This document shows positions 8,025 to 17,088 of a stretch of DNA of 43,375 bases, in pieces. Source of the stretch: Paenibacillus farraposensis (GTDB lineage Bacteria; Bacillota; Bacilli; Paenibacillales; Paenibacillaceae); contig NZ_JAFFQR010000112.1 in assembly GCF_020736845.1 (NCBI RefSeq), positions 755,526 through 798,900 on the forward strand, given 5' to 3'. Position 1 is the first letter of the stretch. The number at the start of each line of letters is the position of its first letter. The translations under genes were made by a program, and so were the position numbers. The notes below the pieces were generated by a model. The model searched no databases. It saw only the letters and a program-made list of their open reading frames with translations, and had not been told where the DNA came from.

Positions 8025-9293
8025 TTATTTACCCGATTGATCCTGCATAGAAGCGGCAATTTGTATCATTTCGCTCACAGGTAAGTCAGCACTGGTGATT
8101 CGGAACTCGATGCCGTCATTCATCCAGGTCAGGGTTTGCTGCTCGCTGCCTGTCAGAACGGCAAAGCTTCCACCAATATCAATCAGCTCACCGGCTGTCA
8201 GCGCGACTGCCCGATCTATCGGACGCGCCTCCACAATCGTGTAGTTATACGTTCCGCTATACCGCAGCATTACCGCATGTGTACCGTTATCCTCCAGCTC
8301 CGGCGTATCCTTGATCTGCACGCCGGCTGGCGTATAGGACGGTTCGATCAACCCGAATTCACCCGTCATGGCTTCTGCAGCATCCGGGTCCGCCGATGTT
8401 CCGGCCGCTGCATCATCTGCTTCCGTATCTTGCTGCTCTGTGTTGGCTGTTGTATCTGGTTTTGAAGTATCGCCTGTGGCAGCTCCGCCCACCTTCGCTT
8501 CGCCTGACGGCTGCTGGGCCGCATTTTCTGCTGCTTTCTGCTGCTGTTCGGGCTCACCGGACGTCACACCCGTCACACCATCCATTGTACCGGAATCGAG
8601 CTGACTGTTGGAATCCACCACGCCGGAAGATGGCGCCCCCTTGCTGCCCGTATTCTTTTTATCCGAAGCCATATTGCGCTCCATATCAAAAGAGTCCTTG
8701 TCGAACTTTGCATCAAAATCAAATTGATCAAATTTCAGGTCGACCACCACCTTGGCGTTCGCATTCGAAACCTGAACTTGAGTGGGGGCATAGTTGCTTT
8801 TGGACAGCCATATCTTTTGTCTTACCAGCGCATGACTGTTGTAATTGGCCGCCACATCAAACACATAGGCTTTATCATCGGTTGCCAGTTGACGAGAGGC
8901 ATCACCGATAATGCTGCGAATCAGCGTTTCATACAAATAAACCTGGCCCTGATTGTTCGGCCAGTCGCTTTTGAAGCGGAAGCTCTTGTTCAGGCTGGGT
9001 GTCAGTACAAATACACCCTCATCATTGCGCAGCACGATCTGCGTAATATCTTTTTTCTCGTTCGTCATGGCAATTCGATAATAGGATGGCTTGCGGTAGG
9101 AAATATCCACCTTGTACTCCTGCGGCGTGTCGCCGGTATGCAGCGTCATCAAAGCTGTACCGTGGTAGCTGTTCAGGTCGCTCACCACGTCACTCAAATC
9201 CTTAACCACATCGTCTGCGCTTTTTTTGCCGCACCCGGCCAGCAGCAGCGTTACACACATGACCATGGCAAGCATCCATGAAATCCGGCGCAT
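8025..9293 (-). CDS. YdcC-type lipoprotein with LolA-like fold
   Basis: A 422-residue lipoprotein. The signal peptide ends in the lipobox LLLAGC (Cys at residue 21). Residues about 25-205 match the outer-membrane lipoprotein-carrier (LolA-like) region of Bacillales YdcC, for example SYHGTALMTL, YKVDISYRKPSYYRI and QTLTW near the end. Between residues about 210 and 305 is a low-complexity linker rich in Ala, Gln, Asp, Gly and Thr, which explains why it is longer than B. subtilis YdcC (about 354). It starts after GAAGGGG. The role is unknown; YdcC is linked to sporulation and envelope function in Bacillus. Confidence 0.85.
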   Translation of the reverse strand: MRRISWMLAMVMCVTLLLAGCGKKSADDVVKDLSDVVSDLNSYHGTALMTLHTGDTPQEYKVDISYRKPSYYRIAMTNEKKDITQIVLRNDEGVFVLTPSLNKSFRFKSDWPNNQGQVYLYETLIRSIIGDASRQLATDDKAYVFDVAANYNSHALVRQKIWLSKSNYAPTQVQVSNANAKVVVDLKFDQFDFDAKFDKDSFDMERNMASDKKNTGSKGAPSSGVVDSNSQLDSGTMDGVTGVTSGEPEQQQKAAENAAQQPSGEAKVGGAATGDTSKPDTTANTEQQDTEADDAAAGTSADPDAAEAMTGEFGLIEPSYTPAGVQIKDTPELEDNGTHAVMLRYSGTYNYTIVEARPIDRAVALTAGELIDIGGSFAVLTGSEQQTLTWMNDGIEFRITSADLPVSEMIQIAASMQDQSGK

Positions 9294-9606
9294 GTCATCA
9301 ACCCCTTCAGCACATGTTTTAAATGAATTAGTACATGTCTATGAAGGACTTGTTCGATTTATGCAGACTGGCATGACAAGCCTGATCATCAAGCCTAAAT
9401 CATGGATAAAGATGCCAAACAAAATGCCCAAACCAACAATCAAGAACTGACTTGTATTTGACCGATCAAATGAACTTGCCACTGCATTCCCTCACTGAGC
9501 TGCGCTTGAATCATACCAAGCGGCGGCGGCTGGAATGCAAACGGCCTTTACACGAAACCGCCCGTCAGGCTGGTTTCTCTTACGAATGAGGACTGATTGT
9601 AAAATA
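9294..9606. other. Intergenic stretch between fhs and ydcC
   Basis: No gene is supported here. The minus strand has two short coherent frames: one of 34 residues ending IGQIQVSS at the stop near 9448, and one of 35 hydrophobic residues (FLIVGLGILFGIF) ending near 9342. Neither has a convincing start, so they may be remains of a lost gene. A dyad GAAACC..GCC / GGC..GGTTTC at 9554-9577 lies 30 bases after fhs and may end its transcript, although the T-run is poor. Confidence 0.4.
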
Positions 9607-11239
9607 CTACATCATTCCCCTTATACTTCCATCATCCTCCAGCAACATGTGCTCGGCAGCCGGGGATTTAGGCAGTCCAGGCATCGTCATCGTATTACCC
9701 GTCTCTACGACCACAAAGCCTGCGCCTGCGGATAAAGAAACGCGGGACACGTGAATCGTAAAGCCCTCCGGTGAGCCCAGCAAAAGATGGCTGATCTGAA
9801 AAGGAGTATGGTGTTTTGGCCATACATACAGGCAACTGCCCGAAACCAAGCTGCTCCATACCGGACAACTCCCGTTTGGCCTCAGGAGCATACACTACAT
9901 CTGCTGCGCCGTAAAGTTCTTTGGCGATGACGCCAATTTTCGTCTGTAAGTCAAGCGCGTGATCATACAAAGGTGCAAAACGAGCTTTGCCCTCCTGAAG
10001 CGTGTGCAGCAGACTTTGAGCCAAGCGTTCTCCCCCGCGGCTACCCTGTGCCCATACCTGGGACAACTCGACAGGTACACCCAGCTTGCGGCATTCGGCC
10101 CGAATGAGCTCCAGTTCGGCCTCACGATCTGTTGCAAAATGGTTAATGGCGACCAGTACAGGCACACCAAACTTTTGCAAATTCCGTACATGTCGGTTCA
10201 TATTAGCCAAACCAAGCTTTAGCTTCTCCAGGTTCTCCGCATCCAGCTCATGTTTAGAGACACCGCCGTTATATTTCAGCGCTTTGGCGGTGACGACCAA
10301 TATAGCCGCATCCGGCTGCAATCCGGACTGGCGGCACTTAATGTCAAAAAACTTTTCCGCTCCCAGTTCGGCCCCGAATCCGGCCTCTGTGAGAACCACC
10401 TCTCCCAGCTTCAAAGCCAGCTTCGTACCGATCAAGCTGCTGCATCCATGAGCAATATTCGCAAAAGGTCCGCCATGTACGATGACCGGCGTCCCCTCCA
10501 GCGTTTGTACGAGATTGGGTTTCAAGGCATCCCGAAGCAGCACAGCCATGCCTTCCACCGCGTTCAGTTCCTCGGCGGTTACCGCTTCACCCGCTTCGTT
10601 ATATCCAATCACCATCCGGCCCAATCGCGCTTTAAGATCGTTCATATTTTCACTTAAACATAATATCGCCATCACTTCCGAGGCTGAGGTGATCAAAAAG
10701 CCGCTTTCTCTCACTGTTCCATTACCTGTTCCCAGTCCGGTTACGATACTTCGCAAGCTTCGGTCGTTCATGTCTACAGCCCGTTTCCACACAATCTGTT
10801 CCGGCTTCAACCGCAAAGCATTCCCATGAAACAAGTGGTTATCAATCATCGCTGCCAGCAAATTATGCGCGGCCGAAATCGCATGAATATCACCTGTGAA
10901 ATGCAGGTTAATGTCTTCTGCCGGAACAATCTGGGCCAATCCTCCTCCGGTTGCCCCGCCCTTCATACCAAAGCAAGGACCAAGGGATGGCTCACGCAGC
11001 GCAGCAACGGTTTTGTGCCCCAGCGCATTCAGCGCCTGGGCTAGCCCAATGGTCGTTAGCGTTTTCCCTTCACCCGCCGGTGTCGGATTTATTGCCGTAA
11101 CCAGCACCAGCTTTCCATTCGTGCGATCCTTCAACTGCTCCCATAAGGACGGATTCAGCTTCGCTTTATATTTTCCATACGTCTCCAGATGCTCTTCTTC
11201 AATACCTGCTTCTTTGGCTATATCAATAATCCTCTTCAT
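9607..11239 (-). pseudogene. fhs: Formate-tetrahydrofolate ligase, frameshifted near the C terminus
   Basis: Fhs makes 10-formyl-THF from formate, THF and ATP. The first 490 or so residues are intact: start MKRIIDIAKEAGI, YGKYKAK, the ATP loop TPAGEGKT, REPSLGPCFGMKGGA, DIKCRQSG, and CMAKTPYSFSDQPS. There the frame changes: the expected LLGSPEGFTIHV ... GLPKSPAAE continues in the neighbouring frame to a TAG at 9607. Removing one base from the AAAA run at 9782-9785 restores a full 543-residue enzyme of normal length. In the given frame the protein ends at 9695 with a wrong tail. This is either a sequencing indel or a recent mutation. The start at 11239 follows a GGGGGG site. Confidence 0.9.
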
Positions 11240-11367
11240 TCTTCGTTGTGTACCCCCCGTTTTTGAACCTGACAATGATGTCAAACACTTCGTATTTCAT
11301 TTTACCAAAGTACGCCGCCAAATGTGCTATGATTCATTTCATCGGGAGCGTGATCATGTGAGTTATT

Positions 11368-11406
11368 AAAAAAAGAGCATCCCCTGTCCGCAAGGACTTT
11401 TGATGC
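11368..11406 (-). terminator. Rho-independent terminator, leftward
   Basis: On the minus strand GCATC (11406-11402) pairs with GATGC (11381-11377), with an inner GTCC/GGAC stem and loop TTGC, followed by TCTTTTTTT. It would end the transcript of the decayed genes at 11.5-12.2 kb. Confidence 0.75.
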
Positions 11407-11526
11407 ACACTCTGGCAGTTCTTGTTTAACGCAAACTTTTACATTAACCTGTCGCGTTAGTAGCGAATTTTAATATGTAATTGTATATGAAGCAAAATAC
11501 AAAGTTGGACGCCCCTACTTATTTTC

Positions 11527-11962
11527 TCAAACATTTTGTAAGCTATAGTGCTTTTCTAACGCTTCTTTAAAAGTATCAACAGGATACTGGTATTAATCCG
11601 TTTTAAACACGATCCGGTTGTTACACTGATTTTTTTCCAGCTCACACCCACGCTCCATATCCAATTCTTTCATTATAAAAATAATCTCATTCAAGGTTTT
11701 CATCACACTATAGTTGTTCGTCGTGCTGGCCAGCATCTGCTCGCCCTCGTGCGTGTATGCCTTGATAATCTGTTCATCAAATCCTTCGCTGATCATCAAT
11801 TTCTTCAAGGCTTGGACAAAAAGAACCGGCAGTTTTTTATACTGCGCTTTCTGATCCTAAACAGCGTAATGCTAAAACGGGTTACATCATGCATAAACAC
11901 AATACTTTTTCTCCGATTCAGTAAAAACAAGCTGGCATGCCAACTATTTAAAGGCGGATAAA
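11527..11962 (-). pseudogene. Remnant of a DUF6933-like small protein
   Basis: Reading leftward, one frame gives PLNSWHASLFLLNRRKSIVF and then VTRFSITLF, the pattern of DUF6933 proteins. The frame breaks near 11845 and continues in a second frame as QYKKLPVLFVQALKK, SEGFDEQIIKAY and RGCELEKNQCNNRIVFKTD. There a TAA at 11593-11595 interrupts, but the same frame goes on as YQYPVDTFKEALEKHYSLQNV to a TGA at 11527. So there is one frameshift and one in-frame stop, and no start codon remains. The family name is from pattern memory; function is unknown. Confidence 0.6.
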
Positions 11963-12186
11963 CTATAAATGTTCTACTAATTCATTATATTCCAAAACAA
12001 TTCCTCTACTTTTTATTATCTCTTTTAAATACTCCGCCTTCTTGCCATTAGCTCTTCCATTCTCAACTGCTGCCATGGGATAATCATAGTCCCGTTCTTT
12101 ATCAGGCAGCAACATCCCCAGGTTATGTGTTGGGATATTTTTATGGAATTCCCCTTCAATTCTCTATATAATTCAGTACAGTTCAT
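11963..12186 (-). pseudogene. Remnant of a small unidentified gene
   Basis: A coherent leftward frame reads EFHKNIPTHNLG, MLLPDKERDYDYPMAAVENGR and EIIKSRGIVLEYNELVEHL before a TAG at 11963. A possible start (ATG at 12186, MNCTELYREL) lies in another frame, so a one-base shift near 12150 would join them into about 74 residues. There is no good ribosome site. It lies directly upstream of the DUF6933-like remnant and was probably its operon partner. I do not recognise the family. Confidence 0.4.
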
Positions 12187-12225
12187 CACACGAGCTTAAT
12201 CCATAATTAGGGGTGTTACACACCT

Positions 12226-12933
12226 ATGTTACAGCATATTTTACTTATTGAAGACGATACAGCTATTGCCGAAATGCTGCTCAAGGCACTTACCAAGGAA
12301 GGCTACAAGCTCACCACCGCTTCTGACGGTGAAGAAGGATTGCTTGCCTTTGCTCGTCACACCTACGATCTGGTTCTGGTGGATTTGATGATGCCGAAGG
12401 TGGATGGCATGGAGGTCATCCGGCGAATTCGCACCAGCAGCGCTGTGCCGATTTTGATTATGTCTGCCAAAGATAGCGACGTAGATAAAGCGCTCGGATT
12501 GGGGTTTGGTGCGGACGATTATGTCGCCAAGCCCTTTTCGATGCTGGAAATGACCGCACGTATTCAATCCGCGATCCGTAGATCCACTACTTATGCCCGT
12601 CAACAGCGGCAGGAGGAGCAGCCGAAAGCACAGATTTTGAGCTACGGCAATCTGCATATTGATTTTGATCATTTTACGGTCATACGCAATAAAAATGAAA
12701 TCCAGCTAACAGCCAAAGAGTCCGATATTCTTAAGCTGTTTGTAACTAATCCGAACCGTGTATTTACGAAAGCTCAACTATACGGATTTATCTGGAAAGA
12801 GGACTATATGGGCGACGAGAACGTGATTAACGTCCACATTCGCCGCCTGCGCGAGAAAATTGAAGAAGATCCGTCCCACCCTATCCACATTAAGACGCTA
12901 TGGGGTATCGGTTACAAATGGGAGAACGGTTGA
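12226..12933 (+). CDS. OmpR/PhoB-family response regulator
   Basis: A 235-residue protein: receiver domain at residues 1-115 with acidic pair ED at 9-10, phospho-acceptor Asp53 (LVDLMMPKVDG), and KPFS; then a winged-helix DNA-binding domain (LTAKESDILKLF, DENVINVHIRRLREKIE, IKTLWGIGYKWE). It starts after AGGGGTG. The histidine kinase begins one base after its stop, and an ABC exporter follows, so it most likely controls that exporter in response to a membrane-sensed signal such as a peptide antibiotic. Confidence 0.93.
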   Translation: MLQHILLIEDDTAIAEMLLKALTKEGYKLTTASDGEEGLLAFARHTYDLVLVDLMMPKVDGMEVIRRIRTSSAVPILIMSAKDSDVDKALGLGFGADDYVAKPFSMLEMTARIQSAIRRSTTYARQQRQEEQPKAQILSYGNLHIDFDHFTVIRNKNEIQLTAKESDILKLFVTNPNRVFTKAQLYGFIWKEDYMGDENVINVHIRRLREKIEEDPSHPIHIKTLWGIGYKWENG

Positions 12934-12934
12934 T

Positions 12935-13879
12935 ATGAATATCGGAAACCTTTCTGAATGGATTGTGGTCGTCATCCTGACCGTCATTATTTTATGGCTT
13001 TGGCGGGAGCGTATGGCCTATAAGCGCAATATAAAGGATATCCGAACCCTGCTGGAACGGATTGTGACGGTAAACCATGCGGAAAAGCTGCTATATGTCA
13101 CGAGGGACACTGAGCTGCAAAGGCTCTTGACGGAAATCAACCGTCTGCTGGACTTGAATCTGAGAGTATCTGCGGATTATAACCGAAGCCAAATCGCCAT
13201 TCGTAAAATGATTTCAAACATTTCACACGATCTCAAAACCCCGCTTACGGTAGTGCTCGGATATGCCGAGATGCTGGATGGTGATCCGACTATTTTACCG
13301 GAAGAACGTGCTAAGCTGCTATCCAAAGTTCATCAAAAAACAAGCGAAGCGATTGAACTGATCGGCAGTTTTTTTAGCCTGGCGAAGCTGGAGGCCAATG
13401 ATACGGACATTCCACTGACACGGCTGGAGGTGGGAGAACTGTGCAGACGCAGCATTTTGGAGTTTTATGATCTGCTGACCGCACAGGGATTTGCTGTGCA
13501 TATTGATATCCTGGAGCATCCTGTTCATGCCTTGGGGAACGAAGAAGCGATTGGGCGGGTACTGAACAATCTGATTTCTAATGCGATTCGCTACGGGGCT
13601 GACGGTCGAACGTTGGGACTGACTCTAACGGAACAGCAGGACACAGTGCGTATAGAAGTATGGGATCGTGGCAAAGGCATACAGGAGCCAGAGCAGGACA
13701 AGGTTTTTGAGCGCATGTACACACTTGAGGATTCGCGCAATAAGGCGGTACAAGGCAGTGGACTGGGACTTACGATTGCCAAACGCCTGGTCGAGGCGAT
13801 GAACGGGGAGATTCAATTGACCAGCAGGCCTTACGAGCAGACGGTCTTCTCTTTTACTTTGAGGAAAATCAGCTATTAA
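12935..13879 (+). CDS. Sensor histidine kinase (short N-terminal sensor)
   Basis: A 314-residue kinase with a single membrane helix at residues about 9-23 and almost no extracellular part. The HisKA box is ISHDLKTPLTV with His98; the ATPase domain has NLISNAIRYG (N box), WDRGKGI (G1) and GSGLGLTIAKR (G2). Kinases lacking an outside sensor domain and placed next to ABC exporters are typical of lantibiotic/bacitracin-type detection modules. The start at 12935 has GGGAGAA eight bases upstream; the frame extends back into the regulator gene without need. Confidence 0.92.
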   Translation: MNIGNLSEWIVVVILTVIILWLWRERMAYKRNIKDIRTLLERIVTVNHAEKLLYVTRDTELQRLLTEINRLLDLNLRVSADYNRSQIAIRKMISNISHDLKTPLTVVLGYAEMLDGDPTILPEERAKLLSKVHQKTSEAIELIGSFFSLAKLEANDTDIPLTRLEVGELCRRSILEFYDLLTAQGFAVHIDILEHPVHALGNEEAIGRVLNNLISNAIRYGADGRTLGLTLTEQQDTVRIEVWDRGKGIQEPEQDKVFERMYTLEDSRNKAVQGSGLGLTIAKRLVEAMNGEIQLTSRPYEQTVFSFTLRKISY

Positions 13880-13980
13880 CTATTGATTGAACTTAATAAA
13901 TTTGTAAGAAACACGAAAGAGAAATGAACATTTCCCCCTTTATTCTGGAACTATCAACAGTATACGAAGGGAGAACATCC

Positions 13981-14904
13981 ATGACTTACATATTACGCAC
14001 ACATCAGCTGACCAAAGCCCTGAAGGGCAATGAAATTGTAGCAGGGGTCAGTATGAATGTCCGAAGAGGAGAAATCTATGGCTTTCTCGGTCCCAATGGA
14101 GCGGGCAAAACAACGATGATGAAAATGATTACGAACCTGCTCAAGCCGACATCAGGTGAGATTGAATTGTTCGGTGAAAAATTAACGCCAAAATCGTACC
14201 ATCTGCTCGGACGGATGGGTTCGATTATTGAATACCCGATTTTTTATGACAGGCTGACGGCCCAGCAAAATCTGGAGCTGCATTGTGAATACATGGGTTA
14301 TTATAACAAGCAGGCTGTTCAGGATGCACTGGAGCTGGTGAACTTGCGAAACGCGGGTGACAAACCGGTAAAGCACTTTTCATTAGGGATGAAGCAGCGT
14401 CTCGGGATTGCCCGAGCCATTGCAACCAAACCGGAACTGCTGATACTGGATGAACCGATTAATGGTCTGGACCCGGTGGGAATTAAGGAAATTCGTCAGT
14501 TATTCCACATGCTGTGCAAGGAATACGGGATGACCCTGCTCGTATCCAGTCATATTTTAGCGGAAATTGAGCAGATTGCGGATACGGTGGGCGTGATTAA
14601 TCACGGGCGGCTGATTGAGGAAGTGTCGATGGAACAGGTGCGGGAAGCTAATACCGAATACATCGAATTTATGACCAACGATTGCAAAAAGGCAGTCTAC
14701 GTCCTCTCCCATCATCTGAATCTGCATAACATTCGGGTACTGAGCGAGCAAAGTGTACGTATTTACGATACAAGTGTATCGCAAAAGCAAATTACGAAAA
14801 CTCTCATTATAAATGATGTAGAGGTGGATTCCATTCATCAGAAAAACAGTACGCTGGAAGACTACTTTTTGCGTCTGCTAAATGGAGGTGATCTCCATGC
14901 TTAA
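13981..14904 (+). CDS. BcrA-like ABC transporter ATPase
   Basis: A 307-residue ATPase: Walker A GPNGAGKTT (37-45), Q-loop region, signature HFSLGMKQR, Walker B LLILDEPINGLDP and the H-loop SSHIL. The C-terminal 90 residues are the extension typical of BcrA/lantibiotic-immunity ATPases. The start at 13981 follows GAAGGGAGAA; an in-frame ATG at 13924 has no site. It overlaps the permease gene by eight bases. Probable role: powering export of, or protection against, a membrane-active peptide. Confidence 0.92.
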   Translation: MTYILRTHQLTKALKGNEIVAGVSMNVRRGEIYGFLGPNGAGKTTMMKMITNLLKPTSGEIELFGEKLTPKSYHLLGRMGSIIEYPIFYDRLTAQQNLELHCEYMGYYNKQAVQDALELVNLRNAGDKPVKHFSLGMKQRLGIARAIATKPELLILDEPINGLDPVGIKEIRQLFHMLCKEYGMTLLVSSHILAEIEQIADTVGVINHGRLIEEVSMEQVREANTEYIEFMTNDCKKAVYVLSHHLNLHNIRVLSEQSVRIYDTSVSQKQITKTLIINDVEVDSIHQKNSTLEDYFLRLLNGGDLHA

Positions 14905-15592
14905 ATTAATGCAGCTGGAGCTAAAAAAATTTCATCTGGCAGGATATATCCGTTCAGCCCTGATCGCCAATGTCTGCATTCTTGGGTTTATCTGCCTCAT
15001 TGCGCTCGACAGCCAAAGTGAAGGAGTACCCGAATTTGTACAGTACACTCAGATTCTGGATCTCATGGACAGTTTGGTCAGGGCCACTTTTATCGTGTTT
15101 GCCTCTGTTCTGCTGTGCCGCTTTATTGTAGGCGAATTTAAGACCAAATCAATTACCATCTTGTTCATGTATCCGATTCACCGCAAAAAGCTGATGACTG
15201 CCAAACTCCTGGTCGTGTTACTGTTTACATTCCTGTCCATAATTGTATCGGAAATTGTCCTTACGGCTGTCATTCATCTGCTTAACCAGTTTGTCGTTAT
15301 TGTACCAGATCAACTTACGCTTGCCGTACTGGGCCAGCAATCAGCACGGACACTGATGAATGCCGTTGCCGCCAGCTTTATGGGACTGGTTCCGCTGTAT
15401 ATGGGAATGCGAAAATATTCTGTTCCCACAACCATTGTAACCTCCATCCTGATTGTGGCATTGCTTTTCTCCGATAATAACGGCTTTATGCTTAGCTCTA
15501 TTGCGCCTGTGCAAATCGGATTTTCTGTGCTGGGAATGCTTGTGGCTTATGCAGCAATCCGCCGTATTGAGTATAAGGACATTACTTCGTAA
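14897..15592 (+). CDS. ABC-2-type membrane permease (BcrB-like)
   Basis: A 231-residue integral membrane protein with about six hydrophobic helices (for example ALIANVCILGFICLIAL, FIVFASVLLC, LLVVLLFTFLSIIV). The conserved stretch VGEFKTKSI and YPIHRKKLMTAKL is typical of ABC-2 permeases. The start at 14897 follows GGAGGTGATCTCC and overlaps the end of the ATPase gene, so the two are translationally coupled. Together they form the transport unit next to the two-component pair. Confidence 0.85.
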   Translation: MLKLMQLELKKFHLAGYIRSALIANVCILGFICLIALDSQSEGVPEFVQYTQILDLMDSLVRATFIVFASVLLCRFIVGEFKTKSITILFMYPIHRKKLMTAKLLVVLLFTFLSIIVSEIVLTAVIHLLNQFVVIVPDQLTLAVLGQQSARTLMNAVAASFMGLVPLYMGMRKYSVPTTIVTSILIVALLFSDNNGFMLSSIAPVQIGFSVLGMLVAYAAIRRIEYKDITS

Positions 15593-15717
15593 AGTGTAAT
15601 GATATAAAACGTTTTCGAAAAATAGATGAAAACCTTTGTTAGAAGTACACATTTTTTTCACTGGACTCCATTCCAAAACAGGTATATCCTATAGGAGAAA
15701 TTAAAAAACGGAATAAG

Positions 15718-15856
15718 GATCTTCGGGGTAGGGTGTGATTCCCAACCGGCGGTATGGCTCATGGAGCTAAGCCCGCGACTCTGTATCCGGCAACAGGATA
15801 CGGACTGATTTGGTGAGAGGCCAAAGCCGACGGTATAGTCCGGATGGAAGAAGATC
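15718..15856 (+). ncRNA. FMN riboswitch aptamer (RFN element)
   Basis: The classical conserved blocks are all present in order: P1 arm GATCTTC, CGGGGTAGGGTG, ATTCCCAACCGGCGGTA, AAGCCCGCGA, the variable hairpin TGTATCCG..CGGATAC, TTGGTGAGAGGCCAAAGCC, GACGGTATAGTCCGGATG and the closing arm GAAGATC (15850-15856). It binds FMN in the nascent RNA. A strong terminator at 15952-15993 lies between it and the transporter gene, indicating repression by premature termination when FMN is plentiful. Confidence 0.97.
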
Positions 15857-15887
15857 GAAGCATGAACATGCCGTAAAGTAAATGAGT

Positions 15888-15941
15888 GCTGCATATTGGG
15901 TTTTGCAGCAGCTTTATTTAACTTGCTTTAAGCGGCAAGTT
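15888..15941 (+). promoter_or_regulatory. Two small hairpins between aptamer and terminator
   Basis: TGCTGCA/GCAGCA (about 15888-15910) and ACTTGC/GCAAGT (about 15920-15940) can form between the FMN aptamer and the terminator. They probably belong to the expression platform as alternative or spacer structures. Pairing partners for an antiterminator were not resolved by eye. Confidence 0.4.
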
Positions 15942-15951
15942 TATTTGATCA

Positions 15952-15993
15952 ACCCCCGTCTTGCATGGCTTTCGCCATGGACGGGGGTTTTTG
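15952..15993 (+). terminator. Intrinsic terminator, expression platform of the FMN riboswitch
   Basis: ACCCCCGTC (15952-15960) pairs with the ACGGGGGT arm (15981-15988), with inner CATGGC/GCCATG, and is followed by TTTTTG. It lies 37 bases before the start codon of the transporter. Confidence 0.9.
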
Positions 15994-16029
15994 TGCCACC
16001 GGTCCTGTATTCACAAGGAGCAAACAAGT

Positions 16030-16977
16030 ATGAGTCAATCGTCAACAGTATTAACTTCCAAAGGTTTTGAGCGCAGCTCCCACATAAAAAGCGGTTTTTG
16101 GCTAGTCGCGATTGGAGCGGCCTTGTGGGGGGCTGACCCGCTGTTTCGCATTATTTTATTAAAATCATTCACTTCAGCACAAATTGTACTGATCGAGCAC
16201 ATACTCCTTTTTATTGCTTTGGCACCGATTCTGTGGAAGCATCGTGAGGAGCTTAAAGCAATACGGATTCGTCAAACTGCTGCTATTTTGTTCGTCTCTT
16301 GGGGTGGCTCAGCTTTGGCAAGCGTAATTTTCACCATGGCACTCAGCAACGGTGATCTGAATGCCGTTCTTTTACTCCAAAAGCTGCAACCGCTGGTCGC
16401 TATTATTCTGGCGCGTATTATTTTGAAGGAAATGCTGCCGCGTCATTTTGGAATTCTCATTGTTATCGCGTTGTCAGGTACGTATCTTCTTACCTTCGGC
16501 TGGTCGCTCCCCTTTGGGCATGTACATGATTTTGTTCATGTCGGCAGTCTGATGGCACTAGGAGCGGCGGCTCTATGGGGCGGGTCCACCGTCATGGGAA
16601 GCTATTTGCTTCGCTCGATGAAATATGAGACGGTAACCTCCCTGCGCTTCATGGTGGCACTCCCTCTGCTGATTGTCCTCACCTCTGTAGAGCATGCGCC
16701 TTGGAATATGCCTGCAGGCATATGGGCAAGTTCGGCCGTGGTTGTCAATCTGTTATTGCAGGCGCTGCTTCCAGGTCTTCTCAGCCTGCTGCTGTATTAC
16801 AAGGGATTGAGCACAACCAAAGCGTCCTATGCCACAATGGCGGAATTGAGCTTTCCAATGGTCGGTGTCGTGATTAACTGGATTGCCTTTCACCAAATGG
16901 TTACAATCGCGCAATTGACTGGCTTTATGCTCATCTGGATTACACTCTTTATCATTTCGCGTCAGCAAAAAAAATAA
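16030..16977 (+). CDS. EamA/DMT-superfamily transporter, probable flavin importer
   Basis: A 315-residue protein with about ten membrane helices in two EamA repeats (GFWLVAIGAALWGADPLFR ... and LMALGAAALWGGSTVMGSYLL ...). The start at 16030 follows AAGGAG. It is the only gene behind the FMN riboswitch and its terminator. DMT-family proteins under FMN riboswitches (ImpX-type) and the rhizobial RibN are proposed or shown riboflavin importers, so uptake of riboflavin or a related flavin is the best guess. The family alone would allow other small substrates; the riboswitch is the deciding clue. Confidence 0.88.
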   Translation: MSQSSTVLTSKGFERSSHIKSGFWLVAIGAALWGADPLFRIILLKSFTSAQIVLIEHILLFIALAPILWKHREELKAIRIRQTAAILFVSWGGSALASVIFTMALSNGDLNAVLLLQKLQPLVAIILARIILKEMLPRHFGILIVIALSGTYLLTFGWSLPFGHVHDFVHVGSLMALGAAALWGGSTVMGSYLLRSMKYETVTSLRFMVALPLLIVLTSVEHAPWNMPAGIWASSAVVVNLLLQALLPGLLSLLLYYKGLSTTKASYATMAELSFPMVGVVINWIAFHQMVTIAQLTGFMLIWITLFIISRQQKK

Positions 16978-17045
16978 CAAGCTCATATCCTTTTCATATT
17001 TCAGGATTTTTGCAAAATCCTCGCTTACGTAAACCAAATCCCAAG

Positions 17046-17088
17046 CCAAATCGCGATGAATGCTTATGCATCTCCGATTTGGTTTTTT
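17046..17088 (+). terminator. Rho-independent terminator after the EamA gene
   Basis: CCAAATCG (17046-17053) pairs with CGATTTGG (17075-17082), with an inner GATG../GCATC stem, followed by TTTTTT. Confidence 0.88.

Noticed and set aside
8136..8911. Long frames opposite the ydcC gene
   Set aside because: Shadow frames of a biased coding sequence; no ribosome sites or recognisable domains.
11240..11526. Possible T-box or other riboswitch upstream of fhs
   Set aside because: Only one terminator hairpin (11368-11406) was found and it points the same way as fhs but belongs to the upstream remnants; no specifier or T-box motif is present.
15882..16070. A 62-codon frame after the FMN aptamer
   Set aside because: It runs through the riboswitch hairpins and terminator, has no ribosome site and reads as non-protein text.
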